This document shows, in pieces, positions 36,206-43,928 of a stretch of 64,000 bases of DNA. A model generated the notes under the pieces. It did no database searches and was not told the origin of the DNA. It saw only the letters and a list, made by a program, of their open reading frames with translations. Source of the stretch: Streptomyces zagrosensis (lineage in GTDB: Bacteria; Actinomycetota; Actinomycetes; Streptomycetales; Streptomycetaceae); NCBI RefSeq assembly GCF_014203645.1, contig NZ_JACHJL010000003.1, positions 248,001 through 312,000 of the forward strand. Reading direction: 5' to 3'. The position numbers and the translations under genes were made by a program. How positions within the stretch are numbered: position 1 is the stretch's first letter; every line of letters begins with the position of its first letter.

Positions 36206-38608
36206 GTGCCTACAGAGGGCGACAAGCGCCCCGGAGACTCGCAGAACGACCTCTCCGGGTCGTCTCGCGATGTCGTACAGGCCGGAAGCGTCAGTGGCGA
36301 CATCCACTTTCATCAGGTCGCCGCCTCGGGGCCATCGGGGCCCGTCCCACGCCAGCTCCCAGCCGACCTGAACACCTTCGTCAACCGCTCCGACGAACTG
36401 GGACAGCTGAACGCGGTGCTTGCCGACCGGAATGGCGGGCGCATCGTCGTCTCCGTCCACGTGGTGGCCGGCACGGCGGGCGCGGGCAAAACCTCGCTGG
36501 TCCTGCACTGGGCGCACCAGGTCAAGGACCAGTTCCCCGACGGCCAGCTCTTCGTCAACCTCCGCGGGTACGATCCCGGAGAACCAGTCACAGCCGCGCA
36601 GGCACTTCAGCGCTTCCTGCGGGCCCTGGGCGTGGCCCCGGCCGAGGTTCCCCAGGACGTGGACGACGCAGCAGCGATGTATCGCTCACTGATCGCCGAC
36701 CGCCGCGTCATGATCTTCCTGGACAATGCGGCCACAGTCGGCCAGGTCCGGCCGTTGCTCCCCGGCGGTGGAGACAGCCTCGTGGTGGTCACCAGCCGCA
36801 GCCGCCTAGCGGGTCTCTCGGTGCGTGACGGCGCCCGCAGGATCACCCTTGGCACACTTCCGGAGCCGGAGGCAGTCGCTCTGCTGCGCGCGGTCACGAG
36901 GGGCTATCGACCCGAGGAAGACGGCGATCAACTGGTGGAACTGGCGCGCCTGTGCGCCCGTCTGCCGCTTGCCCTGCGGATCGCCGCCGAACGGGCCGCC
37001 AGTCACCCGCACATGCGACTTGACGATCTCATCAGCGATCTGCGTGATGAATCCGCCCTCTGGGACGCCCTCAGTACCGGAATCGATGACGAGGCCGAAG
37101 CCATCCGTACGGTCTTCACCTGGTCCTACCGCGCTCTACCCACGCACTCGGCCCGCCTCTTCCGCCTCCTTGGCCTGCACCCTGGAGCGGCGTTCAGCCT
37201 CCCCGCTGCCGCGGCCCTCGGCGAAGCCACACCCAGCCGAACACGCCAGCTACTCGACGATCTGGTCGGTGCCCACCTGCTTGAGCAGACTGCCCCGGAC
37301 CGGTTTCAGTTCCACGACCTCCTACGCGCGTACGCGACCGATCTCGCGCAGGCAGAGGAGTTGTCCGACCAAAGGCAAGCCGCGCGACGACGCGTCCTGA
37401 GCTGGTACCTCCACACCGCCGACGCCGCCCAGACGTGGCTCTATCCGTCAGAGGACCACCTGCCACTGCCTGGACCCTTGCCGCAAGTGACGCCCCTCGT
37501 TTTCACCGACTACAACGCCGCCGCCGACTGGTCCGAACGAGAACAAGGCAACTTCCTCCCTGTCGTGCGCGCCGCCGCGCGAGACGGAATGGACGAGACG
37601 GCTTGGCAGTTGGCCACCATCCTGTGGTTCGCACGTCCCGCCTCCTCGTCGGAGCGGGACTGGCTGGAAGTGGGCCGAGTCGGATTGGAGGCAGCGACGA
37701 GACGAGAAGACCAAAGAGCACAGACTCGTCTGCTCATCAACATGGGTATCGCGCACAGGGCTCTGAACAATTTCTCCGAGGGCTTGGACGCTTTGGAGCG
37801 GGCCGTCACGTTGGCTCACAGCTCGCAGAGCCGGTTCGACGAGGCCCAAGCCCTCAACCTCATAGGACTGATCTATCTACGACAGCGCGAACTCGACCTG
37901 GCAGAGGCGCATTTCGGTCGGGCCATGTTCGCCTTCCGAGACCTGGCACATGTTCAACGAGCCGCCACCGCACTGTCCAACATCGCCAGCACTCGCCTGA
38001 GCGCCGGCCGCTTGCCTGAGGCTGCCTCGGTCATCGACGAGGCGCTTGCCGCACACCGGGCCCTGGCCGATCGTGGTGGTGAAGGCAACCTCCTTCGGAT
38101 CGCAGCCGCCCTGCGACTCGAAGAAGGCGACGCGGATGCTGCCCGGCGATCCATCGACCAGGCTCTCGACATCGCGCTCGCCCTCCGCGACCACACCAGG
38201 GAAGGCTTCTGGCTCCTCACCCTCGGTGACATCCAGCGCACCACCGCCGACTACGGCGACGCCCTGACCTCCTACCAGCGCTCCGCCATGCTCCACCGAC
38301 GCCTTGGCGACCGCAGCCGCGAGGCGCTGGCCTGGCGCGGCACGGGCCAGACGTATGCCGCGATGGACCGCCACGGCGAGGCCACCGCCTTCCACCGCCA
38401 GGCCATGGCCGTTCACCGCGACCTAGGGGACACCTGGCAACTCGCCCTGGAACTCGACCACCTGGCCGCAGCCGCTCACCCGGAGGACTCGGGGACTGCC
38501 CGTGGCCACTGGAGCGAGGCCCTGACCCACCTGACCCCCTACACCGACCCCCGGGCCACGTCCCTCCGCTCCCGCATCCAGGGGTTGCTGACCCAAGCTG
38601 CCGGTTGA
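36206..38608 (+). CDS. STAND (NB-ARC) ATPase with TPR repeats and RHIM-like N-terminal motif
   Basis: 800 residues from GTG 36206. An N-terminal segment SRDVVQAGSVSGDIHFHQ is followed by a linker and an NB-ARC domain: Walker A GTAGAGKTSL near residue 88, FVNLRGYDP, Walker B VMIFLDNA, sensor VVVTSRSRL, GLPLA-like LPLALRIAAERA, and winged-helix segment. From about residue 500 come tetratricopeptide repeats (LNLIGLIYLRQRELDLAEAHFGRA and others). This is the AfsR/NLR-like STAND plan without a DNA-binding SARP domain. The N-terminal VQAG core with mirrored hydrophobic His residues resembles bacterial amyloid-signalling (RHIM-related) motifs. An inducible signalling or defence role is plausible; a partner effector with the same motif is not seen nearby. 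Confidence 0.85.
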   Translation: MPTEGDKRPGDSQNDLSGSSRDVVQAGSVSGDIHFHQVAASGPSGPVPRQLPADLNTFVNRSDELGQLNAVLADRNGGRIVVSVHVVAGTAGAGKTSLVLHWAHQVKDQFPDGQLFVNLRGYDPGEPVTAAQALQRFLRALGVAPAEVPQDVDDAAAMYRSLIADRRVMIFLDNAATVGQVRPLLPGGGDSLVVVTSRSRLAGLSVRDGARRITLGTLPEPEAVALLRAVTRGYRPEEDGDQLVELARLCARLPLALRIAAERAASHPHMRLDDLISDLRDESALWDALSTGIDDEAEAIRTVFTWSYRALPTHSARLFRLLGLHPGAAFSLPAAAALGEATPSRTRQLLDDLVGAHLLEQTAPDRFQFHDLLRAYATDLAQAEELSDQRQAARRRVLSWYLHTADAAQTWLYPSEDHLPLPGPLPQVTPLVFTDYNAAADWSEREQGNFLPVVRAAARDGMDETAWQLATILWFARPASSSERDWLEVGRVGLEAATRREDQRAQTRLLINMGIAHRALNNFSEGLDALERAVTLAHSSQSRFDEAQALNLIGLIYLRQRELDLAEAHFGRAMFAFRDLAHVQRAATALSNIASTRLSAGRLPEAASVIDEALAAHRALADRGGEGNLLRIAAALRLEEGDADAARRSIDQALDIALALRDHTREGFWLLTLGDIQRTTADYGDALTSYQRSAMLHRRLGDRSREALAWRGTGQTYAAMDRHGEATAFHRQAMAVHRDLGDTWQLALELDHLAAAAHPEDSGTARGHWSEALTHLTPYTDPRATSLRSRIQGLLTQAAG

Positions 38609-38738
38609 CGGCGTCGCTGCTCTACCGCACCAATGGGGCTTGTACGTGCGTGAGGGGGGCTGGAGGGCGTACGGGCAAGCGGCCCCCCCACCCCTCCCAA
38701 TCGACAGAGGTAGGGCCCGTGCACCGCCCTCACATCAC

Positions 38739-39788
38739 TCACGCCGCGGAGCGCTCGGTGAGGGGGCGGCGCCGCAAGGCGGTCTCGGCCAGTGTTCGCG
38801 GGGGGAATGAGGCCATGGGGTTGTACAGGTTCGTCCCGGGCGGCACGATTTTGTCGATCCGGTCGAGGGCCGCATCGTCCAAGGTGAGCGCGGCGCCCTT
38901 GAGTAGCCCCTCCAACTGCTCCATGGTCCGCGGTCCGATGATGGCCGAGGTGACGGCGGGATGGGCCACGGTGAAGGCCACGGCGAGCTGCGGAAGGGTA
39001 CAGCCGATGCTCGTCGCGAGTTCGACGAGCTGTTCTACGGCGTCGAGCTTGGCGGTGGTCGCGGCGAGCTCGGGATCGAACAGAGCCGGTCGGAGCGCGG
39101 CGCGGCCGACGCCCAGGTCGATCGGCTGGCCCTTGCGGTGCTTGCCGGTGAGGAACCCGAAGGCGAGGGGACTCCAGACCAGTACCCCCATCCCGTAGCG
39201 CTCGCAGACGGGCAGGAGCGAGGTTTCGATCCCGCGGGCCAGAATCGAGTAGGGCGGCTGGCCGGTACGGAAGCGTCCGAGGCTGCGACGCTCGGAGGCG
39301 TGGTGCGCCTCGACGATCTCGGCGGCCTGGTAGTTCGAGCAACCGAAGGCGCGGATCTTCCCCTGGCGCACGAGGTCGCTGAGTACCGAGAGCGTCTCCT
39401 CGATGTCAGTGGAGTGGTCGGGGAAGTGGACCTGGTAGAGGTCGATCCAGTCAGTGTTCAGGCGCCGGAGGCTGTCCTCGACCGCCGTGAGGACCCAACG
39501 CCGTGAGTTACCACGGCGGTTGCGGCCCTCGCCCATCTGAAAGTGGACCTTGGTGGCGAGTACGACGTCGTCGCGGCGTTCCCGCAGCGCCTTTCCGACG
39601 ATCTCCTCGGACTCGCCCTGTCCGTACATGTCGGCGGTGTCTATGAAGTTGATTCCCTGGTCGAGGGCCGCGTGGATGATGCGGACACAGTCGTCGTGAT
39701 CGGGGTTGCAGCCGTCCTGGAACATCATGGTTCCAAGACAGTGGACGCTGACCTCGATACCGGTTTTGCCCAGAGTGCGATATCGCAT
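38739..39788 (-). CDS. Aldo/keto reductase under MerR-type control
   Basis: 349 residues from ATG 39788: MRYRTLGKTGIEVSVHCLGTMMFQ, FIDTADMYGQGESEEIVG with the catalytic Asp and Tyr, VVLATKVHFQMG with the Lys, LYQVHFPD with the His, and IIGPRTMEQL for cofactor binding. It is related to, but clearly distinct from, the other aldo/keto reductase at 6008-7006. It is transcribed divergently from a MerR-family gene, and its promoter has a 19-bp spacer with a palindrome (39852-39882). It probably detoxifies a reactive carbonyl or xenobiotic that activates the MerR protein. Confidence 0.92.
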   Translation of the reverse strand: MRYRTLGKTGIEVSVHCLGTMMFQDGCNPDHDDCVRIIHAALDQGINFIDTADMYGQGESEEIVGKALRERRDDVVLATKVHFQMGEGRNRRGNSRRWVLTAVEDSLRRLNTDWIDLYQVHFPDHSTDIEETLSVLSDLVRQGKIRAFGCSNYQAAEIVEAHHASERRSLGRFRTGQPPYSILARGIETSLLPVCERYGMGVLVWSPLAFGFLTGKHRKGQPIDLGVGRAALRPALFDPELAATTAKLDAVEQLVELATSIGCTLPQLAVAFTVAHPAVTSAIIGPRTMEQLEGLLKGAALTLDDAALDRIDKIVPPGTNLYNPMASFPPRTLAETALRRRPLTERSAA

Positions 39789-39851
39789 GGTGATGCCCCT
39801 TACTCGTTCAACTCAACACGCAGAGCGACAGAAGAGCCGGTCGCACGAGGG

Positions 39852-39882
39852 ACCCTAGAATCTAGACCCGGCTCTAGATCAA
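39852..39882 (-). promoter_or_regulatory. MerR-type promoter/operator between AKR and merR genes
   Basis: Minus strand: TTGATC, exactly 19 bp, TAGGGT. The spacer holds the palindrome ATCTAGA-CCCGGC-TCTAGAT (39860-39879). On the plus strand TACCCT (39889-39894) ends 7 nt before ATG 39902 and could be the merR promoter, giving autorepression. Confidence 0.75.
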
Positions 39883-39916
39883 CCCCGTTACCCTGACCGG
39901 CATGGTGGAGAGCGCA

Positions 39917-40369
39917 ATGAGCCTGAGCATCGGACAGGTCGCCGAACGCACCGGCTTGAGCGTCCACGCGCTGCGCTTCTACGAGCGTGAGGGCCTCTTC
40001 GTCAATCCCGTGCGACGCGGACCCAGCGGGCGCCGCATCTATAGCGAGGACGACGTCGATTGGCTGACCGTCTGCATCATCCTCCGCGCATCAGGCATGC
40101 CCCTGCCCGTGCTCAGCCGCTACGCCGACCTCGTCAGAGAGGGCGCCGGTACCGAGGAAGAACGCCTCACCCTCATGCGTGAGCACCAAGCACGTGTCAC
40201 CACCCAGATCGGCAGGCTCACCGAGTCCCTGGACCTGATCAGGTTCAAGGTCGCGGTGTACGAGGACCTCGTGGACCAAGGCGCCGCCGCCCACCAATGT
40301 CACGCCCCTTCCCCTGCGGCGGGCGAAGAAGGCACGCCACTGCTTCGTCAGGAAGCAGTGGTCGAGTGA
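39917..40369 (+). CDS. MerR family transcriptional regulator
   Basis: 150 residues from ATG 39917 (GGAGAG upstream); ATG 39902, 7 nt after a TACCCT box, would be a leaderless start five residues longer. The winged HTH is clear: LSIGQVAERTGLSVHALRFYEREGLF, PSGRRIYSEDDVDWLTVCIILRASGMPL, followed by a dimerisation helix. There is no metal-binding Cys pattern; only one Cys in the C-terminal tail (AAHQCHAP), so an organic ligand is more likely than a metal. It probably activates the divergent aldo/keto reductase gene through the 19-bp-spacer promoter. Confidence 0.9.
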   Translation: MSLSIGQVAERTGLSVHALRFYEREGLFVNPVRRGPSGRRIYSEDDVDWLTVCIILRASGMPLPVLSRYADLVREGAGTEEERLTLMREHQARVTTQIGRLTESLDLIRFKVAVYEDLVDQGAAAHQCHAPSPAAGEEGTPLLRQEAVVE

Positions 40370-40400
40370 CTGGCGGGCGTTGGCCAGTTACGCCGCATGG

Positions 40401-40601
40401 TTACGCGTCGAAGTTCCCGGCCTTTACGTCGGCCACGAACGCTGCCCAGGCTGGCGTGTCGAAGGCCAGGGCGGGGCCGTGGGGGTTCTTGCTGTCGCGG
40501 ACGGGGATGGTGCCGTACGTGGCGAGGTTGGCCGCGACCTCGACGCATTCGCCGCCGTTGCTGGAGTAGCTGGACTTGGTCCAGCGGGGTTCGGTCATCA
40601 C
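40401..40601 (-). CDS. DUF397 family protein
   Basis: 66 residues: PRWTKSSYSSNGGECVEVAANL, then TIPVRDSKNPHGPALAFDTPAWAAFVADVKAG, the complete DUF397 pattern. DUF397 proteins occur by the dozen in streptomycetes next to XRE/DUF5753 regulators and act as partners or antagonists in development and antibiotic control (AbaA/WhiJ-type modules). The 3' end shares 38 identical bp with the second DUF397 gene, so the two arose by recent duplication. Likely cytosolic and co-regulated with the XRE gene upstream. Confidence 0.93.
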   Translation of the reverse strand: MMTEPRWTKSSYSSNGGECVEVAANLATYGTIPVRDSKNPHGPALAFDTPAWAAFVADVKAGNFDA

Positions 40602-40770
40602 GGGGTGCCCTCTCGTCGGTTCCGGGTCAGGGTCACGGACGAGGGCTGGGAGCGCGCGTGCCTCGGCCTGTGACTGAGGTTAGGCCGCCGGTGGGGGTGT
40701 CGCGGAAGTGGTCTACCGGCCCAACTGGTCGCGTATGCGCGCGCGGTCCGGCGCGTACGGGCAAGCGAAA

Positions 40771-40805
40771 GCCCCCGCCTGTCTCAAACCGAGAGCGACG
40801 GGGGC
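40771..40805 (-). terminator. Hairpin between the two DUF397 genes
   Basis: On the minus strand GCCCCCG pairs with CGGGGGC, with an inner TCTC/GAGA pairing, followed by TTTCGCTT. It lies just after the stop of the second DUF397 gene. Confidence 0.65.
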
Positions 40806-40821
40806 CTGTTGCGCCGCATGG

Positions 40822-41025
40822 TTACGCGTCGAAGTTCCCGGCCTTTACGCCGGCAACGAACGCCGACCAGGCCGCCGTGTCGAAGGCCAGGGCGGGGCCC
40901 TGCGGGTCCTTGCTGTCGCGGACGGGGACGGTGCCGTGTGCGGCGAGGTTGGCGGCGACCTCAACGCAGTTGCCGCCGTTGTCGCTGTAGGAGGACTTGA
41001 TCCAGCGGGGGGTGTCGGTCGTCAC
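40822..41025 (-). CDS. DUF397 family protein coupled to the XRE regulator
   Basis: 67 residues from GTG 41025: TTDTPRWIKSSYSDNGGNCVEV, VPVRDSKDPQGPALAF and FVAGVKAGNFDA. It is very close to the DUF397 protein encoded 420 bp further on. Its GTG overlaps the stop of the XRE/DUF5753 gene (GTGA), so the two are translated together as a classical XRE-DUF397 pair. In-frame codons upstream are inside the XRE gene and can be ignored. Confidence 0.93.
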   Translation of the reverse strand: MTTDTPRWIKSSYSDNGGNCVEVAANLAAHGTVPVRDSKDPQGPALAFDTAAWSAFVAGVKAGNFDA

Positions 41026-41861
41026 GAAGCGCCCTTTCGTACCTGGTTGATCATGGCCACAGATTCGGCCTGCGACAGGCATTCGGCCTGTAGCCGATGG
41101 TAGTCCGCCAGTGCGGCCAGCACGAAGCCGCTTTCGCGCTCCAGGTGTCCTTGAGCGTGGGACTCCATGTACGCGACCATGCTCCGGTCCGACAGTGTCA
41201 GCAGGTTGATCGGCAGGTTGAACGGTCGCCGCTCACCGATGATGTACGGGGCGATCTGGAGCATGGAGTTCGGCAACGCGGCGAATCTCACCAGGCGCTC
41301 AAGTTGCTCGCTCATCACCTCGTCGCCTGCGACTGGACGACGAATGCAGCTCTCGTCCATCACCACCATCATCGTAGGCGGACGGTTCCGTACGAGCGCC
41401 GCTTGTCGCTCTGCCAGGAATGAGACGCGCTCGGTGGCGTGTTCGGGCGTGATGGTGCCCCGTCGCACGTGACCGTTCGCCAGCGCGCTCGCGTACCCGG
41501 GTGTCTGAAGTAAGCCCGGAATGATCCCGATCTCGAACAGCCGGATCTCGACCGCGCGTCCCTCCAAGCCGATGTACTCCGGAAACCCTTCCAGCAGCGC
41601 CCCATGCCGGATGTCGCGCCACTCGCGCTCGAACGACTCGGCGGTGTGGGCCACGCCGAAAGCACTATCGGCTTTGCGCGAGAACGGAAGGGTCGGCGGT
41701 TTCCTCGCAGTTTCCACAGCCGAAATATGCTGGCTGGAACATTCCAAGCGCTCGGCGAACTGCTCCTGCGTCCAGCCGCGATTCTCCCGCATCCTTCGCA
41801 CGCGGGCCCCGAAGGCCGCTCGCGGGCTGCTCTCGGGGTTCAGTTCCTTGCGGTTGACCAT
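41022..41861 (-). CDS. XRE family helix-turn-helix regulator with DUF5753 domain
   Basis: 279 residues. HTH_31/XRE at the N-terminus: FGARVRRMRENRGWTQEQFAERLECSSQHISAVETARKPP. The remaining 200 residues are the DUF5753 domain (RLFEIGIIPGLLQTPGYASALANGHV, VVMDESCIRRPVAGDEVMSEQLERL, LSDRSMVAYMESHAQGHLER). Such proteins pair with DUF397 partners in WhiJ-like modules. It is divergent from three small plus-strand genes. GATTACT and GTTACT repeats with a 12-bp period (about 41890-41908) lie in front of it and may be its operator. Confidence 0.92.
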   Translation of the reverse strand: MVNRKELNPESSPRAAFGARVRRMRENRGWTQEQFAERLECSSQHISAVETARKPPTLPFSRKADSAFGVAHTAESFEREWRDIRHGALLEGFPEYIGLEGRAVEIRLFEIGIIPGLLQTPGYASALANGHVRRGTITPEHATERVSFLAERQAALVRNRPPTMMVVMDESCIRRPVAGDEVMSEQLERLVRFAALPNSMLQIAPYIIGERRPFNLPINLLTLSDRSMVAYMESHAQGHLERESGFVLAALADYHRLQAECLSQAESVAMINQVRKGAS

Positions 41862-41969
41862 GACCGCCCCATTCCTTCCTTCGCTTCGGATTACTTGAAG
41901 GGTTACTCAGCGTGGGCCACGCTGATGCCCCCCGGTAGTGATGTCGCTACGGAGAGGAGCGGTTCCTCT

Positions 41970-42290
41970 ATGTCTTCCACCCCTGCCCCCACACCGCCCG
42001 ATGCCAAGCTGGCCGCGCTGCTCGCCCAGCACGACCGCGCGGCCCGGGAAGCCCCGCAGTCAGCCGTGCGGCCAAACCCGCAGGCACCCCCGCAGCCCAA
42101 GATGCAGCCAAACATGCAGGCCAACTCCCTAGCGGACGAGCTCCGTTCGTGCGTGAAGTGCCGCGCCACTCGGATGGTTGCCGAACAGGCGAAGGCGCTC
42201 CGAAGCACCATTCAGCACCGTATGGCCATCGAGGCCCTGCATGTCCACCGGAGTCGCGAACACCCCCCGAACGAGGGTGATTTCGCGTGA
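41970..42290 (+). CDS. Small hypothetical protein with CxxC motif
   Basis: 106 residues from ATG 41970 with GGAGAGGAG upstream. A Pro/Gln-rich first half (PNPQAPPQPKMQPNMQAN) is followed by LADELRSCVKCRATRMVAEQAKALRSTIQHRMAIEAL. The CVKC pair sits in a helical region and could bind metal with residues from another chain. The gene is divergent from the XRE regulator and overlaps the next gene (GTGA). I do not recognise the family. Confidence 0.65.
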   Translation: MSSTPAPTPPDAKLAALLAQHDRAAREAPQSAVRPNPQAPPQPKMQPNMQANSLADELRSCVKCRATRMVAEQAKALRSTIQHRMAIEALHVHRSREHPPNEGDFA

Positions 42291-42607
42291 TCACGCACCT
42301 GATCTTCGAAGGCACGCACCGTGTCGTCGTGCGCGGCGTCGCACTCCGCTTCTTCCGATGGACCGACGACGCCTGGGCGCCGGTCACCGACACCGAGTTC
42401 CAACAGGCCTACGAGATTGCCCTCTTCGACCCGCAGGCACTGGCTAAGGACGTACTGCGCCCCAACGCGCGACGCGTCGAGCGAGCAACCACTGAAGGCT
42501 GGTTCTGGTGGGACGGGGGCCACTCGGCCGGGCTGTGCACCTTCGACGACAGGAGCCCCGCGGAATGCGCCGGAATGACCCTGATCATGGACGAGGCGAG
42601 CCCCTGA
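42287..42607 (+). CDS. Small hypothetical protein of the XRE/DUF397 locus
   Basis: 106 residues from GTG 42287. It reads as one alpha/beta domain: LIFEGTHRVVVRGVALRFFRWTDDAWAPVTDTEFQQAYEIALF, then EGWFWWDGGHSAGLCTFDDRSPAECAG. Overlaps of 4 nt with the gene before and 1 nt with the gene after show tight coupling. Function unknown; no motif recognised. Confidence 0.65.
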   Translation: MITHLIFEGTHRVVVRGVALRFFRWTDDAWAPVTDTEFQQAYEIALFDPQALAKDVLRPNARRVERATTEGWFWWDGGHSAGLCTFDDRSPAECAGMTLIMDEASP

Positions 42608-43140
42608 TGCCCAACCAAGTCTGGGTCCACCTGCTGGTGTGGCATCCCGCCGACCCGTCCAACCCGCTCGACGTCAGCCAGTCCTGGCCCCGCGTCCTCC
42701 AGGTCGTCAAGGACGGCGCGATCGGGCCCCCGGGCGTCACCCTCCAACCGGGCGAGGCAATTCCGTACGCTGTCGGCCGCGTTGCCACAGCTCTGGGGCT
42801 CCAGTCTCCGGAACCGCCCCGACTGCTCGCCGTAGACCAACAACCGGCCGAACATGGCCTGTTGGAGCAGGTGGCCATGGTGTTCGACGGTGGCTGGCTG
42901 GCCGTGGACCCGCCGCCTCGCGGAAACTGCGGACGGTCCCACACGGTGTGGACGCCCATGCACGAGGTCGGCCGCGTCGCCCTGGTCCACGCGTTCCGCG
43001 GCCTGCGGGCCGGTGGGTGCACGTCAACGGTGCTGTGGCGCGGGGACATGCCCACCGGGCGCGGCGGCAGAACCCGGCCGCACCCCAGGTCAGCGCCGAG
43101 CCCGGGCTGGGGGCTGGGGCCGGGGCCGGGCCAGGTGTGA
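42607..43140 (+). CDS. Nudix-fold-like protein with degenerate Nudix box
   Basis: 177 residues from ATG 42607. VWVHLLVWHPADP and GVTLQPGEAIPYAVGRVATALGL align by eye to a Nudix strand and the Nudix box (G-x5-E-x7-R-E-x2-E-E-x-G): the first Gly, PGE and Arg are present, but the metal-binding REUXEE glutamates are replaced (RVATALGL). It may thus be a nucleotide or ADP-ribose sensor instead of a hydrolase. The last 35 residues are a Gly/Pro/Arg tail. It is the third gene of the operon divergent from the XRE regulator. The Nudix reading is inference from pattern only. Confidence 0.6.
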   Translation: MPNQVWVHLLVWHPADPSNPLDVSQSWPRVLQVVKDGAIGPPGVTLQPGEAIPYAVGRVATALGLQSPEPPRLLAVDQQPAEHGLLEQVAMVFDGGWLAVDPPPRGNCGRSHTVWTPMHEVGRVALVHAFRGLRAGGCTSTVLWRGDMPTGRGGRTRPHPRSAPSPGWGLGPGPGQV

Positions 43141-43273
43141 ACCGGGACCGGGGACCGGGCACGCGGCCTTTGGACGCCCCGGACTCAGACCGGAACGACC
43201 CGGCCCCCGGACCCGAACGATGCACCCGCACCCGCACCCGTACCCCAACGCGCGGCCCCGCTGGGCCACCCGC

Positions 43274-43852
43274 TCACAGCCCGGCGAGCGTGATCTCCAC
43301 CGTCTCCAGGAATGCGTCCCGGTCGTCGCTCGCCTGCGCCAGCACTCGTAGCCCGTAGTACGTGCTCTGCACCTGCCGGGCCAGGGCTCGCGCGCTGCGA
43401 TCGGAGCGGATCTCCCCGGTGCCCTGCCCGAGCGTCAGCACGGCACACAACTCGTCTTCTACGCGGGCGAAGTTGTGCCGTACCTCGTCCCTGATCTCCG
43501 GGTCGAACGCGGCCACCTCGACGGCGGAGTTGACGGCGAAGCAGCCGCGCGGCTCATCGGGGGCGAGGTCGGCGTCGATGGCCTGGAGCATCAGGGCGCG
43601 CAGCCGAGCCCGTACGGGCCCTGGCTGCTGGAGTACCTCGACCTGGCGCGCGGTGGCGGTCTCGCAGTATCGGTGCAGCGCGCGTACGTAGAGCTGCTGC
43701 TTGCCGCCGAAGGTGTTGTACAGGCTCGACGGGCCGAGCCCGGTGCGCTGGCTCAGCTCGCGGGTCGAGGTGGCCTCGTACCCGTTGCGCCAAAACGTCT
43801 CCATCGCCGCGTCAACGACACGTCCCTCGTCGAACCCACGTGGCCTGGCCAT
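43274..43852 (-). CDS. TetR family regulator
   Basis: 192 residues: RGFDEGRVVDAAMETFWRNGYEATSTRELSQRTGLGPSSLYNTFGGKQQLYVRALHRY is the full TetR HTH; the rest (RGCFAVNSAVEVAAFDPEIRDEV) matches the TetR_C_16/AcrR-like group with a Cys in RGCF. It lies 77 nt downstream of an efflux gene on the same strand and likely regulates it. A palindromic CCGTAC...GTACGG with AACATGT in the middle (43879-43902) lies in front of the gene, and the AACATGT core recurs at the efflux promoter. Confidence 0.9.
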   Translation of the reverse strand: MARPRGFDEGRVVDAAMETFWRNGYEATSTRELSQRTGLGPSSLYNTFGGKQQLYVRALHRYCETATARQVEVLQQPGPVRARLRALMLQAIDADLAPDEPRGCFAVNSAVEVAAFDPEIRDEVRHNFARVEDELCAVLTLGQGTGEIRSDRSARALARQVQSTYYGLRVLAQASDDRDAFLETVEITLAGL

Positions 43853-43878
43853 GACCTCACGTTAAGGGTTGTGGAGCG

Positions 43879-43902
43879 GCCGTACAAAACATGTAGGTAC
43901 GG
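43879..43902 (-). promoter_or_regulatory. Candidate TetR operator (AACATGTAGG inside CCGTAC/GTACGG)
   Basis: CCGTAC-N11-GTACGG inverted repeat whose centre contains AACATGTAGG (43888-43897). AACATGT recurs at 45290 before the efflux gene and the whole 10-mer at 46670 in the citrate synthase/pdxH promoter region. Confidence 0.45.
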
Positions 43903-43928
43903 TCCCTGCTCGGGCGGTCGGGCATCGG

